A stretch of 16,747 nucleotides of DNA, taken from NCBI GenBank assembly GCA_947378905.1, contig CANCLV010000021.1, positions 1 through 16,747 of the forward strand, in the 5' to 3' direction. Source of the DNA: Opitutia bacterium (GTDB lineage Bacteria; Verrucomicrobiota; Verrucomicrobiia; Opitutales; UBA953). The translations under genes were made by a program, and so were the position numbers. Each line of letters begins with the position of its first letter. Positions within the stretch are counted from its first letter, which is position 1. The notes under the pieces were generated by a model. The model searched no databases. It was not told where the DNA came from and worked only from the letters and a program-made list of their open reading frames with translations. Shown here piece after piece: positions 1 through 7,925 of the stretch.

Positions 1-1041
1 AACGCTGCATGTCAGCGTATCTACGATCAATTCGGACTTAAGAGTGACGTTATTCTGGGTGAGTCTTTTTACCGCGATAAGGTGGATCAAGTTTATAACG
101 AACTTAAAAAATGTGGATTAGCGGAAGAGAGTGAAGGCGCCTTGGTCGTTTGGGATGACGAAGAACCGCGTTTCTCTCGTCATGCCGAAACGAAGATGCC
201 TTTCATTGTGAGAAAAAAAGATGGATCTTCCAATTACGCTTCAACTGATTTGGCTACGCTTCTTTATCGGGCAGAACATTTTAAAGCCGAAGAAATTGTC
301 TACGTTACTGATGGTCGTCAGCAAGATCACTTCCATCAACTTTTCCGAACAGGAAATCGTTGGTTTAATTCAACCCAAAGAAAACTTCCACGTTTACGAC
401 ACGTTTGGTTTGGTACGATTTTAGGTGAAGACGGAAAAGCGATTAAAACAAAATCGGGCGACCCAGTTCGTTTGCAGTCACTCATCGATGAAGCTACTGA
501 AAGGGCTTACGCCGCTGTTACCGAGAAGAGTCCTGAACTTCCAGAGTCCGAACGTCGGGTAATTGCCCAAAAGGTCGGAGTCGCTGCGTTGCGCTATGTA
601 GATTTGGCATCAAACCGAACGATGGACTACTCGTTCTCGTGGTCCAAATTATTAGCTTTTGAAGGGAATACGGCACCTTATTTGATGTATGCCGCAGTTC
701 GCGTCCGTTCTATTTTTAGAAAAACCGGCATTACACTAGGTCAGGGAGAAGAGGGTGCTTCTGATTTAGAAACACCTGAAGAAATTGCCTTAGCCCGAAA
801 ACTTTTAGGTTTCACCGCTGCTTTAGATTCGGCCCTCGAAGATCTACGCCCTCACCACCTCTGTACATACTTACATGAATTAGCAGCGGCTTACGGAACT
901 TTCTACGCTGCCAATTCCGTCAGTGACCCATCTTTGCCTGCATCAACTAAGGCTCGCCGCTTAATGTTATGTGCCCGTACCTGTTCGATATTGGAAACAG
1001 GTTTACGATTATTAGCAATTGAGCCAGTGGAGCGCATGTAG
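1..1041 (+). CDS. argS: Arginyl-tRNA synthetase, C-terminal part (5' end outside window)
   Basis: This cytoplasmic class I aminoacyl-tRNA synthetase charges tRNA-Arg with arginine. The reading frame is open from base 1 to the TAG at 1039, giving 346 residues, so the N-terminal domain and HIGH motif lie upstream of the window. The GTG at 82 is only an internal valine. Visible are the late catalytic-core stretch with DLATLLYRAEHF and YVTDGRQQDHFHQLF (about 247-350), the FGTILGEDGKAIKTKSG segment that takes the place of KMSKS in ArgS (about 409-461), and the all-helical anticodon-binding DALR domain from NTAPYLMYAAVRVRSIF to the family-typical ending GLRLLAIEPVERM. Two bases separate its stop from the next ATG, so the downstream small membrane protein is probably cotranscribed. 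Identity is seen directly in the motifs and is secure. Confidence 0.96.
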   Translation, partial: NAACQRIYDQFGLKSDVILGESFYRDKVDQVYNELKKCGLAEESEGALVVWDDEEPRFSRHAETKMPFIVRKKDGSSNYASTDLATLLYRAEHFKAEEIVYVTDGRQQDHFHQLFRTGNRWFNSTQRKLPRLRHVWFGTILGEDGKAIKTKSGDPVRLQSLIDEATERAYAAVTEKSPELPESERRVIAQKVGVAALRYVDLASNRTMDYSFSWSKLLAFEGNTAPYLMYAAVRVRSIFRKTGITLGQGEEGASDLETPEEIALARKLLGFTAALDSALEDLRPHHLCTYLHELAAAYGTFYAANSVSDPSLPASTKARRLMLCARTCSILETGLRLLAIEPVERM

Positions 1042-1043
1042 TC

Positions 1044-1448
1044 ATGGAGGCTGAAAAAGAATTAAAAATTAGTAGAAGTGAAATTATTTCACGTGGGCTC
1101 GTGTGTCGCTGTCCTAACTGCGGACAGTATGGGCTTCTTCAGTCTTGGTTTCATCTGAAAAAGGCCTGCAGTGCGTGCCAGATGGACTTAACGCGATCGG
1201 CGGGATTTTATTCAGGTACAACTTCCATTGGCTACGTTGCTTCGATTATTTTCATTATTCTTCCCGTTGTATTTTTAGTGATCAATCAAACGCTCTCGGT
1301 ACGTGCTGGTATTTTAATCTCAATCTTTGGCAGTATGGGGTTTATTATACTTATTTATCCCGTGATGCTTTGTTGGATGGTCATGGTTTACCACGTCGCC
1401 CTGCCTGGTGAATTGCCCGCCAATACTGATAGTCATTCTAGAAAATAG
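1044..1448 (+). CDS. DUF983 family zinc-ribbon membrane protein
   Basis: A 134-residue protein of unknown function. The N-terminal cytoplasmic part carries a zinc-ribbon-like pair of cysteine knuckles: CRCPNCG at residues 21-27 and CSAC at 42-45. Two hydrophobic segments follow, at about 61-81 and 87-116, ending in a short polar tail. This order (GLVCRCPNCG, CSAC, a GFYSG-like turn, two helices) is that of the DUF983 family. The ATG lies two bases after the argS stop, and a GGAG at 1029-1032, inside the argS end, could serve as its ribosome-binding site, which suggests translational coupling. The family has no established biochemical role. Zinc binding is inferred from the cysteine spacing only. 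Confidence 0.85.
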   Translation: MEAEKELKISRSEIISRGLVCRCPNCGQYGLLQSWFHLKKACSACQMDLTRSAGFYSGTTSIGYVASIIFIILPVVFLVINQTLSVRAGILISIFGSMGFIILIYPVMLCWMVMVYHVALPGELPANTDSHSRK

Positions 1449-1455
1449 GCTAATA

Positions 1456-1485
1456 TTGACATCTATCTACATATCTTGATACGAT
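1456..1485 (+). promoter_or_regulatory. Putative metF promoter, leaderless geometry
   Basis: A perfect TTGACA (1456-1461) is followed after 18 bases by TACGAT (1480-1485), a 4 of 6 match to TATAAT. Transcription starting about seven bases later would begin at the ATG at 1493. The boxes lie in the 44-base gap between the DUF983 gene and metF. They are read by eye and have no experimental support. Confidence 0.4.
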
Positions 1486-1492
1486 GATACAT

Positions 1493-2374
1493 ATGTCTAA
1501 GGCAGAGTTTATCAACCGTTTGAGGGCCAAAAATCGTCCGACTGTTTCGGTGGAGTTTTTTCCACCTAAAACCTCGACCGATGGTGCGGCTATGTTGGAA
1601 ACGGCAAAAATCCTGAAACCTCTCGGTGTAGACTTTGCTTCGATTACTTATGGTGCCGGTGGTTCAGATCGTTCAACCGTTTTAGATTATGGCAGCCAAT
1701 TAGTTAAAGTAGGATATCCACTCATCGCGCACCTGACCTGTGTGGGGCATAGTCGAGAAGAGCTTAAAGAAATAATTAGTAAATATGACGCAGCAGGCTT
1801 TGCTGGCATTCTTGCTTTACGTGGCGATCCGCCCAAGGGCCAAAACGAATTCACTGCCCATCCTCAAGGTTTTGCCTATGCTGCGGGTTTAGTTGAACTT
1901 ATTAAAGAAAGTTTTCCCAATCGCTTTGCTGTGGGGGTTGCAGGTTTTCCAGAAAGACATCCTTCCTCGCCCGATGATTTATCCGATATTCGTTATCTAG
2001 CAGGAAAAGTTTCTGCAGGTGCAGATTTTGTGACCACTCAGCTTTTCTTAGACAACGAGGACTATTTTAATTTTATTGATCGAGCCCGTGCTGCAGGAAT
2101 TACGGTGCCAATTTTACCAGGGATTATGCCGGTATTATCTTTGAAACAGGCCCGTCGATTCTGCGGATTTTGTAAGGCTAAAATTCCTGATTTGTTAGTA
2201 AAAGAGTTAGAGGCCTGTGGTGAGGATGAGGAGGCTCAACGCAAGGTCGGTGTTTCTTGGGCTGTACGACAAATTAAGGGTCTCCTCGGACGCGGCGCTC
2301 CAGGCTATCATGTTTATATTCTCAATCGTGCGCAGTCGGCGGTAGAGTTATTTAAGCAGTTAGAGGTTAAATAA
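1493..2374 (+). CDS. metF: Methylenetetrahydrofolate reductase
   Basis: A flavoenzyme of the cytoplasm that reduces 5,10-methylene-THF to 5-methyl-THF, the methyl donor for methionine synthesis. The single TIM-barrel domain is complete. Numbered from this start: VEFFPP with the catalytic glutamate at residue 21, YGAGGSDR at 53-60, HLTCVGHS at 80-87, LRGDPPKG at 109-116, GVAGFPERHP at 148-157 and TTQLFLD near 182-188. The length of 293 residues is normal for bacterial MetF. An in-frame ATG at 1484 would add three residues. I prefer 1493 because a plausible -10 box overlaps 1484 and would place the transcript start at 1493. Neither start has a Shine-Dalgarno sequence. No methionine synthase gene is nearby, and the short upstream gap has no room for a SAM riboswitch. 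Confidence 0.95.
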   Translation: MSKAEFINRLRAKNRPTVSVEFFPPKTSTDGAAMLETAKILKPLGVDFASITYGAGGSDRSTVLDYGSQLVKVGYPLIAHLTCVGHSREELKEIISKYDAAGFAGILALRGDPPKGQNEFTAHPQGFAYAAGLVELIKESFPNRFAVGVAGFPERHPSSPDDLSDIRYLAGKVSAGADFVTTQLFLDNEDYFNFIDRARAAGITVPILPGIMPVLSLKQARRFCGFCKAKIPDLLVKELEACGEDEEAQRKVGVSWAVRQIKGLLGRGAPGYHVYILNRAQSAVELFKQLEVK

Positions 2375-2412
2375 CTGTTTGTAGATTTTGTAGTGCCTGC
2401 CAAATTGCAGAC

Positions 2413-3699
2413 GTGCAGGAACTGTCATCCAACAAACCTTTCTCCTGGCGACGGGCGGGAACGTGGGCGCTCTACGATTTTGCCAACACGGGCTTTGCGA
2501 TGGTTGTGCTAGCCTTGATTTGGCCGCAAATGTTTCACCGTTACTGGGGTCAAGGTTTAGATCATCAAACCGAAGCCATCACATTTAAGTTAAGTCAGGC
2601 TACTCCCTGCTTTTTAATATTTTTAGTGGCACCGTTCTTAGGTCAGTTAGCAGAAACCGGTCACTTCCGTTTACGTGCCTTACGCTGGTCGGTGGTCCTC
2701 GGGGTCATTTTTACAATGGGACTCTCCTTTGTTTCTGCCAGTGCTTGGTTTTATTCGGCATTACTTTATACGCTGAGTGCCATCGCCTTTTTCTGTGCGA
2801 GCACATTTTACGATTCCATGATTGTTGATTTTGCTCCCGCAAATAAACGCCACTTCTTAAGTGGTGTGGCTTATTCATTGGGCTTTGTTGCTGGTTTAAT
2901 TATCTTGGTTTGTCTCGCCCTTGGATTCTTTGCGGGTGATTCCTTGCACTGGGTTTATTTAGCCGCCGGCCTTTGGTGGCTGATTTTTTCGCTTCCGCTG
3001 TTATTTTATCCGGATAATCGCTCCGCGCACGTTCCTAGTTTGTCACCCCGCCAAGTATTTCAAGCCACCTTGCAAACGAGCAAAGAACTTTGGGCCGACG
3101 TAAAAGTCCGCTGGTTTTTATTAGCTTATATTTTGTATATTGATGGCCTGCACGCAGTCAAAACTTCTGCCGCACACTTTGGTGCAGTTTTAGGTTTTGG
3201 AGAGATGGATTTAATTAAAGCTTTCTTAGTTGTCCAAGTCATCGGGGTTCCGGCCGCACTCTTATTTGGTTGGTTGGGGAACCGTTGGGGCGCAGTTCGC
3301 ATGATCGCCCTAGCTTTAGTGGGCTATATTTTTCTCACGTTGCTCGGCTCACAAATTCAACCAGGTAATTTAACTTTACTGAATTTTACTTTCCCCTCCG
3401 TTTGGCTCATTGCGGCTGGGGTAGGAATGGTGCAGGGCGGAGTGCAGGCCTTGAGTCGATCTTACTTTGCTGAACTAGTCCCCCAAGGTAGAGAGGTGGT
3501 CTATTTTGGTTTCTACAGTATGATGGGCAAGTTCGCAGCGTTTATAGGGCCACTGCTGGGCGCATTCGCTGGTTGGGCTTTTGCAAATCCAGCCGACGAA
3601 ACCTCCGCCGAACGTATCGGCTTCGCTTCCTTTGCATTACTGTTTGTCTTGGGATTGATTTTACTCACGCACTCGCACCGCGTGAAAAAAGTTAAATAG
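2413..3699 (+). CDS. MFS transporter, UMF1 (Atg22-like) family
   Basis: An integral inner-membrane protein of 428 residues with about 12 hydrophobic segments. Near the N-terminus, WALYDFANTGF (18-28) is the signature of the UMF1/Atg22-like branch of the major facilitator superfamily. A second hallmark spans about 340-381, containing QGGVQALSRSYFAELVP and later FGFYSMMGKFAAFIGP. A basic loop with GNRWG near 289-293 matches the conserved MFS loop between helices. Substrate is unknown; relatives are suspected exporters or amino-acid effluxers, but nothing here decides this. The start is a GTG 38 bases after metF, without an evident Shine-Dalgarno sequence, so the exact start is uncertain by a few codons. 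The last eight bases overlap the end of the convergent glycine decarboxylase gene. Confidence 0.88.
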   Translation: MQELSSNKPFSWRRAGTWALYDFANTGFAMVVLALIWPQMFHRYWGQGLDHQTEAITFKLSQATPCFLIFLVAPFLGQLAETGHFRLRALRWSVVLGVIFTMGLSFVSASAWFYSALLYTLSAIAFFCASTFYDSMIVDFAPANKRHFLSGVAYSLGFVAGLIILVCLALGFFAGDSLHWVYLAAGLWWLIFSLPLLFYPDNRSAHVPSLSPRQVFQATLQTSKELWADVKVRWFLLAYILYIDGLHAVKTSAAHFGAVLGFGEMDLIKAFLVVQVIGVPAALLFGWLGNRWGAVRMIALALVGYIFLTLLGSQIQPGNLTLLNFTFPSVWLIAAGVGMVQGGVQALSRSYFAELVPQGREVVYFGFYSMMGKFAAFIGPLLGAFAGWAFANPADETSAERIGFASFALLFVLGLILLTHSHRVKKVK

Positions 3700-6676
3700 T
3701 CGCTAAGATTTTATCGCTAATTTCTTTAATCGAAAGCTGATTCAGTAAAACCGGCGAGAGGCGATTAGGATTAATCTGAGGCAGTGCAGTGATAGTTTCG
3801 CTCAGAATAAGTCCACGGTTAGCGGCGACTTCATCAACACGGTCCACTGGAGTGAAGCGTGGGGTCGACTGTAGAACTTGTGGGTGAGAGTGAATAAGTT
3901 TACCAATCTCAATCACCGTTTCGGCAAAGCGATCCAGTTCGTCCTTGGTGTAGGATTCGGTAGGCTCGATCATTAAACCGAAAACTTCTGGGAACGCCAC
4001 GGTGGGTGCGTGGAAACCGAAATCGAGGAAGAGTTTTCCAACCCGACTAATAATATTGGGCTTTGGAATGCCCGAAGCTTCGATAATTTTGAAATCCTCG
4101 TTCGACAGTGTGATAATAAATTCATGCATACGCGGAATGGATTCCGCTGCGGTCGGCAACGAGGGGTAATGTTTGGAGAGTTTTGTATGAAGATAGCGAC
4201 TGGACAGAACCGACATTGCAGACATGCGTGTAACGCCCTCACGTCCGAGGCGTTGTAGATAGGTGTATACTCGGACTTTATGGGCGAAGTTGCCCCAGTG
4301 ACGGTGGAAAGAGCCGATACTGTGTTTAGGTTTTACGGGAACAAACTGTGCCCCGTGTTTTTCAATTTGGTATCCAGGTAGGAATTCGACGAGGCGAGAG
4401 GAGACTCCTACAATTCCATCGCCAGGTCCACCTCCACCATGAGGCACGGTCCAAGTTTTGTGTAAATTATTGTGCACTGCATCAACGCCGAGGGCTTCGA
4501 GATTTATCCAGCCCGCAATGGCATTCATGTTTGCTCCGTCCATGTAAACTAGGCCACCTGCCGCGTGAATAGCATCGGCCATTCTTTTAAAGTCGGTTTC
4601 AAAAACACCTGATGTGTTCGGATTAGTAACCATCATCCCTGCAATGCGCGGACCTAGTTCGCGAATCTTCAAATCGAAATCACTTTGATCAACACGTCCA
4701 TCGGGTGAGGATTTTAAAATAACGATTCCCGAGGGGGCACCGTCTGCACGTTTCTTATTTATGAATCCTGCCGTTGTTGCAGTCGCGAAATTAGTACCAT
4801 GTGCACTGGACGGAATGAGTAAAATATCTCGATGACTTTCTCCGCGTTGTTGGTGGTAGGCTTGAAAAAGTTTAAGTCCGACGAGTTCACCTTGAGCTCC
4901 AGCGACTGGCTGGGTGGTGATTCCGGGTAAGCCCGTGATGGCTTTGAACCATTCTTGGATTTGCCATAATAATTCTAGGCTGCCTTGGCTGTCTTCGTGC
5001 GGGGCCTGAGGGTGTAATTGCGTGAAGCCAGGTAAGTTAGCTGCCCAGTCATTAATGTGCGGATTGTACTTCATTGTACAGGATCCGAGAGGGAAGCAGC
5101 CCGTGTCAGGCGAAACATTCAATTCCCCGAGTCGTGTATAGTAATCTTTTAATTCAGTTAATTTGAAAGAGGGGAGTCCGACTGGTTGTGGGCGGAGTAG
5201 GTGACTAGGTACATCGGCTAAGGTTAACTCTGACTTGGCAGGGCCATAAAGTTTTTCAAAGAAGGAAATTAACTCGTCGGCTTCAGCTTCTGTCTGAATG
5301 TCACTAAAAGAAATTTTTAGTAGTGAGCAATTGCAAGGGGTGCGTCCGGTGATATCTACACCGACGTGTAATCCAGCTTGGCGACCTTTTTGAATCACAT
5401 CCTTGGCTGGCTCAGGGAGCATTAAACTGAACTCATTCCAGAATGCCTGTTTCGCATAACAAATTTTTAGACCAGTAATCGCACCAAGTTTTTTGGCTAC
5501 ATGGTGAGCGAGCTTGAATCCTTGGGCGCAACTTTGGGCCATGCCGGTTTCTCCGCGTGCGAGAATGGACGCCCCAGCGATAGTTGCGATAAAGGCCTGA
5601 TTAGAACAGATGTTAGAAGTCGCTTTGTCTTTTCGGATGTGTTGTTCGCGGGTCGACATGACCATGACAATGCAATCACGGCCGGCATTATCTTTGGCTT
5701 TGCCGACGAATCGTCCCGGTGTTTCACGTACTTCGTTTTTATGTTCTGCATTATGACGAACCGCGAATATTCCTAAGCCTGGGCCGCCAAAATTAGCACC
5801 GATGGCAAGATGTTGGCCTTCGCCTATGATAATATCCGCTCCTTGTTTTCCGTACTGACTGGGTGCTTTTAATCCACCTGTCGCTAAGAGCATTGGATCA
5901 ATGACCGCAATGGATCGCACTTTAAGTTCGGCGCATAAATCGGTGATGGCGTCGACGTCTTCAATAAGTCCGAGGTGATTGATTTGAGGAAATATAAATG
6001 CCGCCACCTTTCCTGGGTGTTTTGAAATTTTTTCTTGGAGTTGTTTAGTGCAGATACAGCCCGTGTCTGAATTACTGGAAACATAATCTAACTGTACTGA
6101 GGTACCTACACTGTGGGTTTTTAGAACTTCGATATCGGACGGAAGTAAATTATCCGATACAAGGATAACATTGGCTTCAGCGTCAGAAAGACGGGTGGCG
6201 CATACGGCAGCTTCAAAGAGGGCACTTGCTCGATCATAGAGGGACGAATTCACCGCCTCGAACCCTGTCAGTTGCGCTAAAGTGGATTGATAAAGCCAAT
6301 GAGTGATTAAAGTGCCTTGTGAGCGTTCGGGCTGATACGGGGTGTAGGAAGTGGTCAGATTTCGGATGGAGCAAACATGTTCGACGATTTCATGTGTACG
6401 ATACACTTGTAATCCATCACCTAAAAAACTTTTTTTAATCTGATTCTTTTTAGAAAGATCAGACATCCGTTGTGCTAATTGATTATATTCTAATTCGTCG
6501 GGCAACGCGAGGGGCTTACTGAATTTTACGTTTGCCGGAATATGGGCGTAGAGATCACTGAATTCTTTCAAGCCGATGGCACTGAACATTGAACGAATGT
6601 CAGTTTCGCTGGCTGGTATATAATGACGTGAAAGCTCTCGATTAATTTTTTCTGGATTAAATGGGAGCAGAGCCAT
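3692..6676 (-). CDS. gcvP: Glycine decarboxylase P-protein, GcvPA-GcvPB-type fusion
   Basis: The PLP-dependent P-protein of the glycine cleavage system decarboxylates glycine and passes the aminomethyl group to the lipoyl arm of GcvH. The chain of 994 residues has two homologous halves. The N-terminal half (about 1-478) contains FLGDG at 84-88, YTPYQPERSQG at 111-121, NSSLYDRASALFEAA near 143-157 and KATSNICSNQAF at 351-362, the style of the separate subunit GcvPA. The C-terminal half (about 500-994) contains FPLGSCTMKYNPHIN (528-542), SSAHGTNFA (623-631) and NLHKT with PLP lysine 740 followed by PHGGGGPGDG, the style of subunit GcvPB. Fusion of the halves is common in single-chain GcvP, but those usually have GSCTMKLN. 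No gcvT or gcvH gene lies in the window. The ATG at 6676 lacks a clear Shine-Dalgarno sequence. Confidence 0.93.
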   Translation of the reverse strand: MALLPFNPEKINRELSRHYIPASETDIRSMFSAIGLKEFSDLYAHIPANVKFSKPLALPDELEYNQLAQRMSDLSKKNQIKKSFLGDGLQVYRTHEIVEHVCSIRNLTTSYTPYQPERSQGTLITHWLYQSTLAQLTGFEAVNSSLYDRASALFEAAVCATRLSDAEANVILVSDNLLPSDIEVLKTHSVGTSVQLDYVSSNSDTGCICTKQLQEKISKHPGKVAAFIFPQINHLGLIEDVDAITDLCAELKVRSIAVIDPMLLATGGLKAPSQYGKQGADIIIGEGQHLAIGANFGGPGLGIFAVRHNAEHKNEVRETPGRFVGKAKDNAGRDCIVMVMSTREQHIRKDKATSNICSNQAFIATIAGASILARGETGMAQSCAQGFKLAHHVAKKLGAITGLKICYAKQAFWNEFSLMLPEPAKDVIQKGRQAGLHVGVDITGRTPCNCSLLKISFSDIQTEAEADELISFFEKLYGPAKSELTLADVPSHLLRPQPVGLPSFKLTELKDYYTRLGELNVSPDTGCFPLGSCTMKYNPHINDWAANLPGFTQLHPQAPHEDSQGSLELLWQIQEWFKAITGLPGITTQPVAGAQGELVGLKLFQAYHQQRGESHRDILLIPSSAHGTNFATATTAGFINKKRADGAPSGIVILKSSPDGRVDQSDFDLKIRELGPRIAGMMVTNPNTSGVFETDFKRMADAIHAAGGLVYMDGANMNAIAGWINLEALGVDAVHNNLHKTWTVPHGGGGPGDGIVGVSSRLVEFLPGYQIEKHGAQFVPVKPKHSIGSFHRHWGNFAHKVRVYTYLQRLGREGVTRMSAMSVLSSRYLHTKLSKHYPSLPTAAESIPRMHEFIITLSNEDFKIIEASGIPKPNIISRVGKLFLDFGFHAPTVAFPEVFGLMIEPTESYTKDELDRFAETVIEIGKLIHSHPQVLQSTPRFTPVDRVDEVAANRGLILSETITALPQINPNRLSPVLLNQLSIKEISDKILATI

Positions 6677-6732
6677 AACCGAAGTTGTAAATGAACTGCC
6701 TGCTCTGCAAATACACAGTTAAACTATTTTTT

Positions 6733-6738
6733 ATTATA
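6733..6738 (-). promoter_or_regulatory. Candidate -10 box for gcvP
   Basis: On the - strand these bases read TATAAT, a perfect -10 hexamer, followed by an A-rich run. They lie 57 bases upstream of the gcvP ATG in the 145-base spacer shared with nth. The -35 region (TTATGA with a 17-base spacer) matches poorly. The implied leader of about 50 bases is too short for a tandem glycine riboswitch. Confidence 0.35.
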
Positions 6739-6821
6739 AGATAAGTCTGTGCTAGTCATAAGCGCCAGACGGGCTCAATCGGTTGTTTGCTTTTAGGCTA
6801 ATTTCGAATTAAGGCTTAATT

Positions 6822-7445
6822 ATGACCCGAATGGACCGAGCCAACTACGTGGCCCAAAAGCTGGCTAAGCTCTACCCCGAGACACCCATTCCCTTGGATC
6901 ACACGGACCCCTTTACTTTGTTGGTTGCCGTAGTTTTATCCGCCCAATGTACCGATAAGAAGGTGAATGAAGTTACCCCCGCTCTTTTTCGTTTGGCCTC
7001 AACACCTCAGAAAATGGCTGCCTTAAAAGTCGAGCAGGTCTACCAAGTCATACGTCAGTTAGGTCTGGCCCCACAAAAATCCAAAGCACTCGTAGGTCTA
7101 GCTAAACTAATCGTCGAAAAACATCGGGGGCAGGTTCCACGAACTTTTGAAGAGTTGGAAGAGTTGCCGGGCGTCGGACATAAAACCGCCTCCGTCGTGA
7201 TGGCTCAGGCTTTTGGCGTCCCCGCCTTTCCTGTGGATACGCACATTCATCGCTTGGCTAAAAGATGGAAATTGAGTGTAGGTAAATCGGTCGAGCAGGT
7301 TGAACGTGACCTCAAAAAAGTTTTTCCGGAAAAAGACTGGAACAAACTACACTTAAGAATCATTTTTTACGGCAGAGAGCACTGCACCGCTCGCGGGTGC
7401 GATGGTAAAACTTGTCCGATTTGTTTAGAGTTAAGAAAAAACTAA
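6822..7445 (+). CDS. nth: Endonuclease III (DNA glycosylase/AP lyase)
   Basis: A base-excision repair enzyme that removes oxidised pyrimidines and cleaves the resulting abasic site. The HhH-GPD fold is complete: SAQCTDKKVNEV near residues 40-51, helix-hairpin-helix LPGVGHKTA at 115-123 with catalytic lysine 121, and the VDTHIHRLAKR segment with catalytic aspartate 139. At 207 residues the length is normal. The C-terminal iron-sulfur loop is unusual: cysteines at 188, 193, 198 and 201 give the spacing C-X4-C-X4-C-X2-C, where E. coli Nth has C-X6-C-X2-C-X5-C. Four cysteines are still present, so a [4Fe-4S] cluster may survive with changed geometry. The gene is divergent from gcvP, and its stop codon overlaps the convergent thioesterase gene by four bases. 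Confidence 0.95.
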   Translation: MTRMDRANYVAQKLAKLYPETPIPLDHTDPFTLLVAVVLSAQCTDKKVNEVTPALFRLASTPQKMAALKVEQVYQVIRQLGLAPQKSKALVGLAKLIVEKHRGQVPRTFEELEELPGVGHKTASVVMAQAFGVPAFPVDTHIHRLAKRWKLSVGKSVEQVERDLKKVFPEKDWNKLHLRIIFYGREHCTARGCDGKTCPICLELRKN

Positions 7446-7882
7446 CCCAAGAGAGCTTCGTGCTTGGCTCTAAATTCGTCGCTCCATTCGGCTGGCTGAT
7501 GCGTACGACCATCCATTCGACAAACGGTACGCGAAGCTTTGGCGTAGAGAATCGTTGAATCAGTATTACGGAATTCGAAATCAATCGTCAGACCGGCGGC
7601 ACGAACTTTTTTAACACGTAGGATAATTTTCACTTCGCACTCAGGTTTGATGGGTTGAAGGTATTGAATCTGTAAATCACGGACCACGACGTAAACATCG
7701 GGTGCAATCGCGGGATCGAGCGTGTCTTTACCCATTAAACTCACGAACATGGTTTTCTGTGATCGTTCCATCATGAGAACATAATGCGAGTGGTGCAGTA
7801 TGCCGAGACCGTCTGTTTGATCGAACCAAGTCTTCATGGAGACCACAAAAGATTTGTCTGCTTGGAGTCCGGTCGAAGTCAT
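7442..7882 (-). CDS. Acyl-CoA thioesterase, 4HBT/YbgC-like hot-dog fold
   Basis: A 146-residue single hot-dog domain protein expected to hydrolyse acyl-CoA or acyl-carrier thioesters in the cytoplasm. The segment WFDQTDGLGILHHSHY (19-34) aligns with the YbgC/4-hydroxybenzoyl-CoA thioesterase active-site helix start, with aspartate 24 in the catalytic position. A later stretch near 70-110 has the expected beta-strand pattern (IQYLQPIKP, VEFEFRN-like). It is the last gene of the - strand block, 43 bases after oleD, so it may be cotranscribed with oleC and oleD and act on an acyl intermediate of that pathway. That role is inference from position. YbgC relatives elsewhere act in phospholipid metabolism near tol-pal genes, which are not seen here. 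No Shine-Dalgarno sequence precedes the ATG. Confidence 0.85.
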   Translation of the reverse strand: MTSTGLQADKSFVVSMKTWFDQTDGLGILHHSHYVLMMERSQKTMFVSLMGKDTLDPAIAPDVYVVVRDLQIQYLQPIKPECEVKIILRVKKVRAAGLTIDFEFRNTDSTILYAKASRTVCRMDGRTHQPAEWSDEFRAKHEALLG

Positions 7883-7925
7883 GAGAGAGAGGTGAGTGAT
7901 TTATCTATAAGGGCAAGCCTTAGAC

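Noticed and set aside
1449..1492. SAM or other riboswitch upstream of metF
   Set aside because: Only 44 bases are available, too short for any known SAM-binding riboswitch class of the long type, and no conserved stem is seen.
2396..2420. CCTGC/GCAGG inverted repeat around the transporter GTG start
   Set aside because: Only five base pairs with a 14-base loop; expected by chance in a window of this size.
6677..6821. Possible glycine riboswitch upstream of gcvP
   Set aside because: The spacer is 145 bases and is shared with divergent nth. I see no paired aptamer cores or expression-platform hairpin on the - strand.
7895..7925. Short dyad AAGG...CCTT between oleD and the thioesterase gene
   Set aside because: A four-pair stem without a T-run is too weak for a terminator or processing site.
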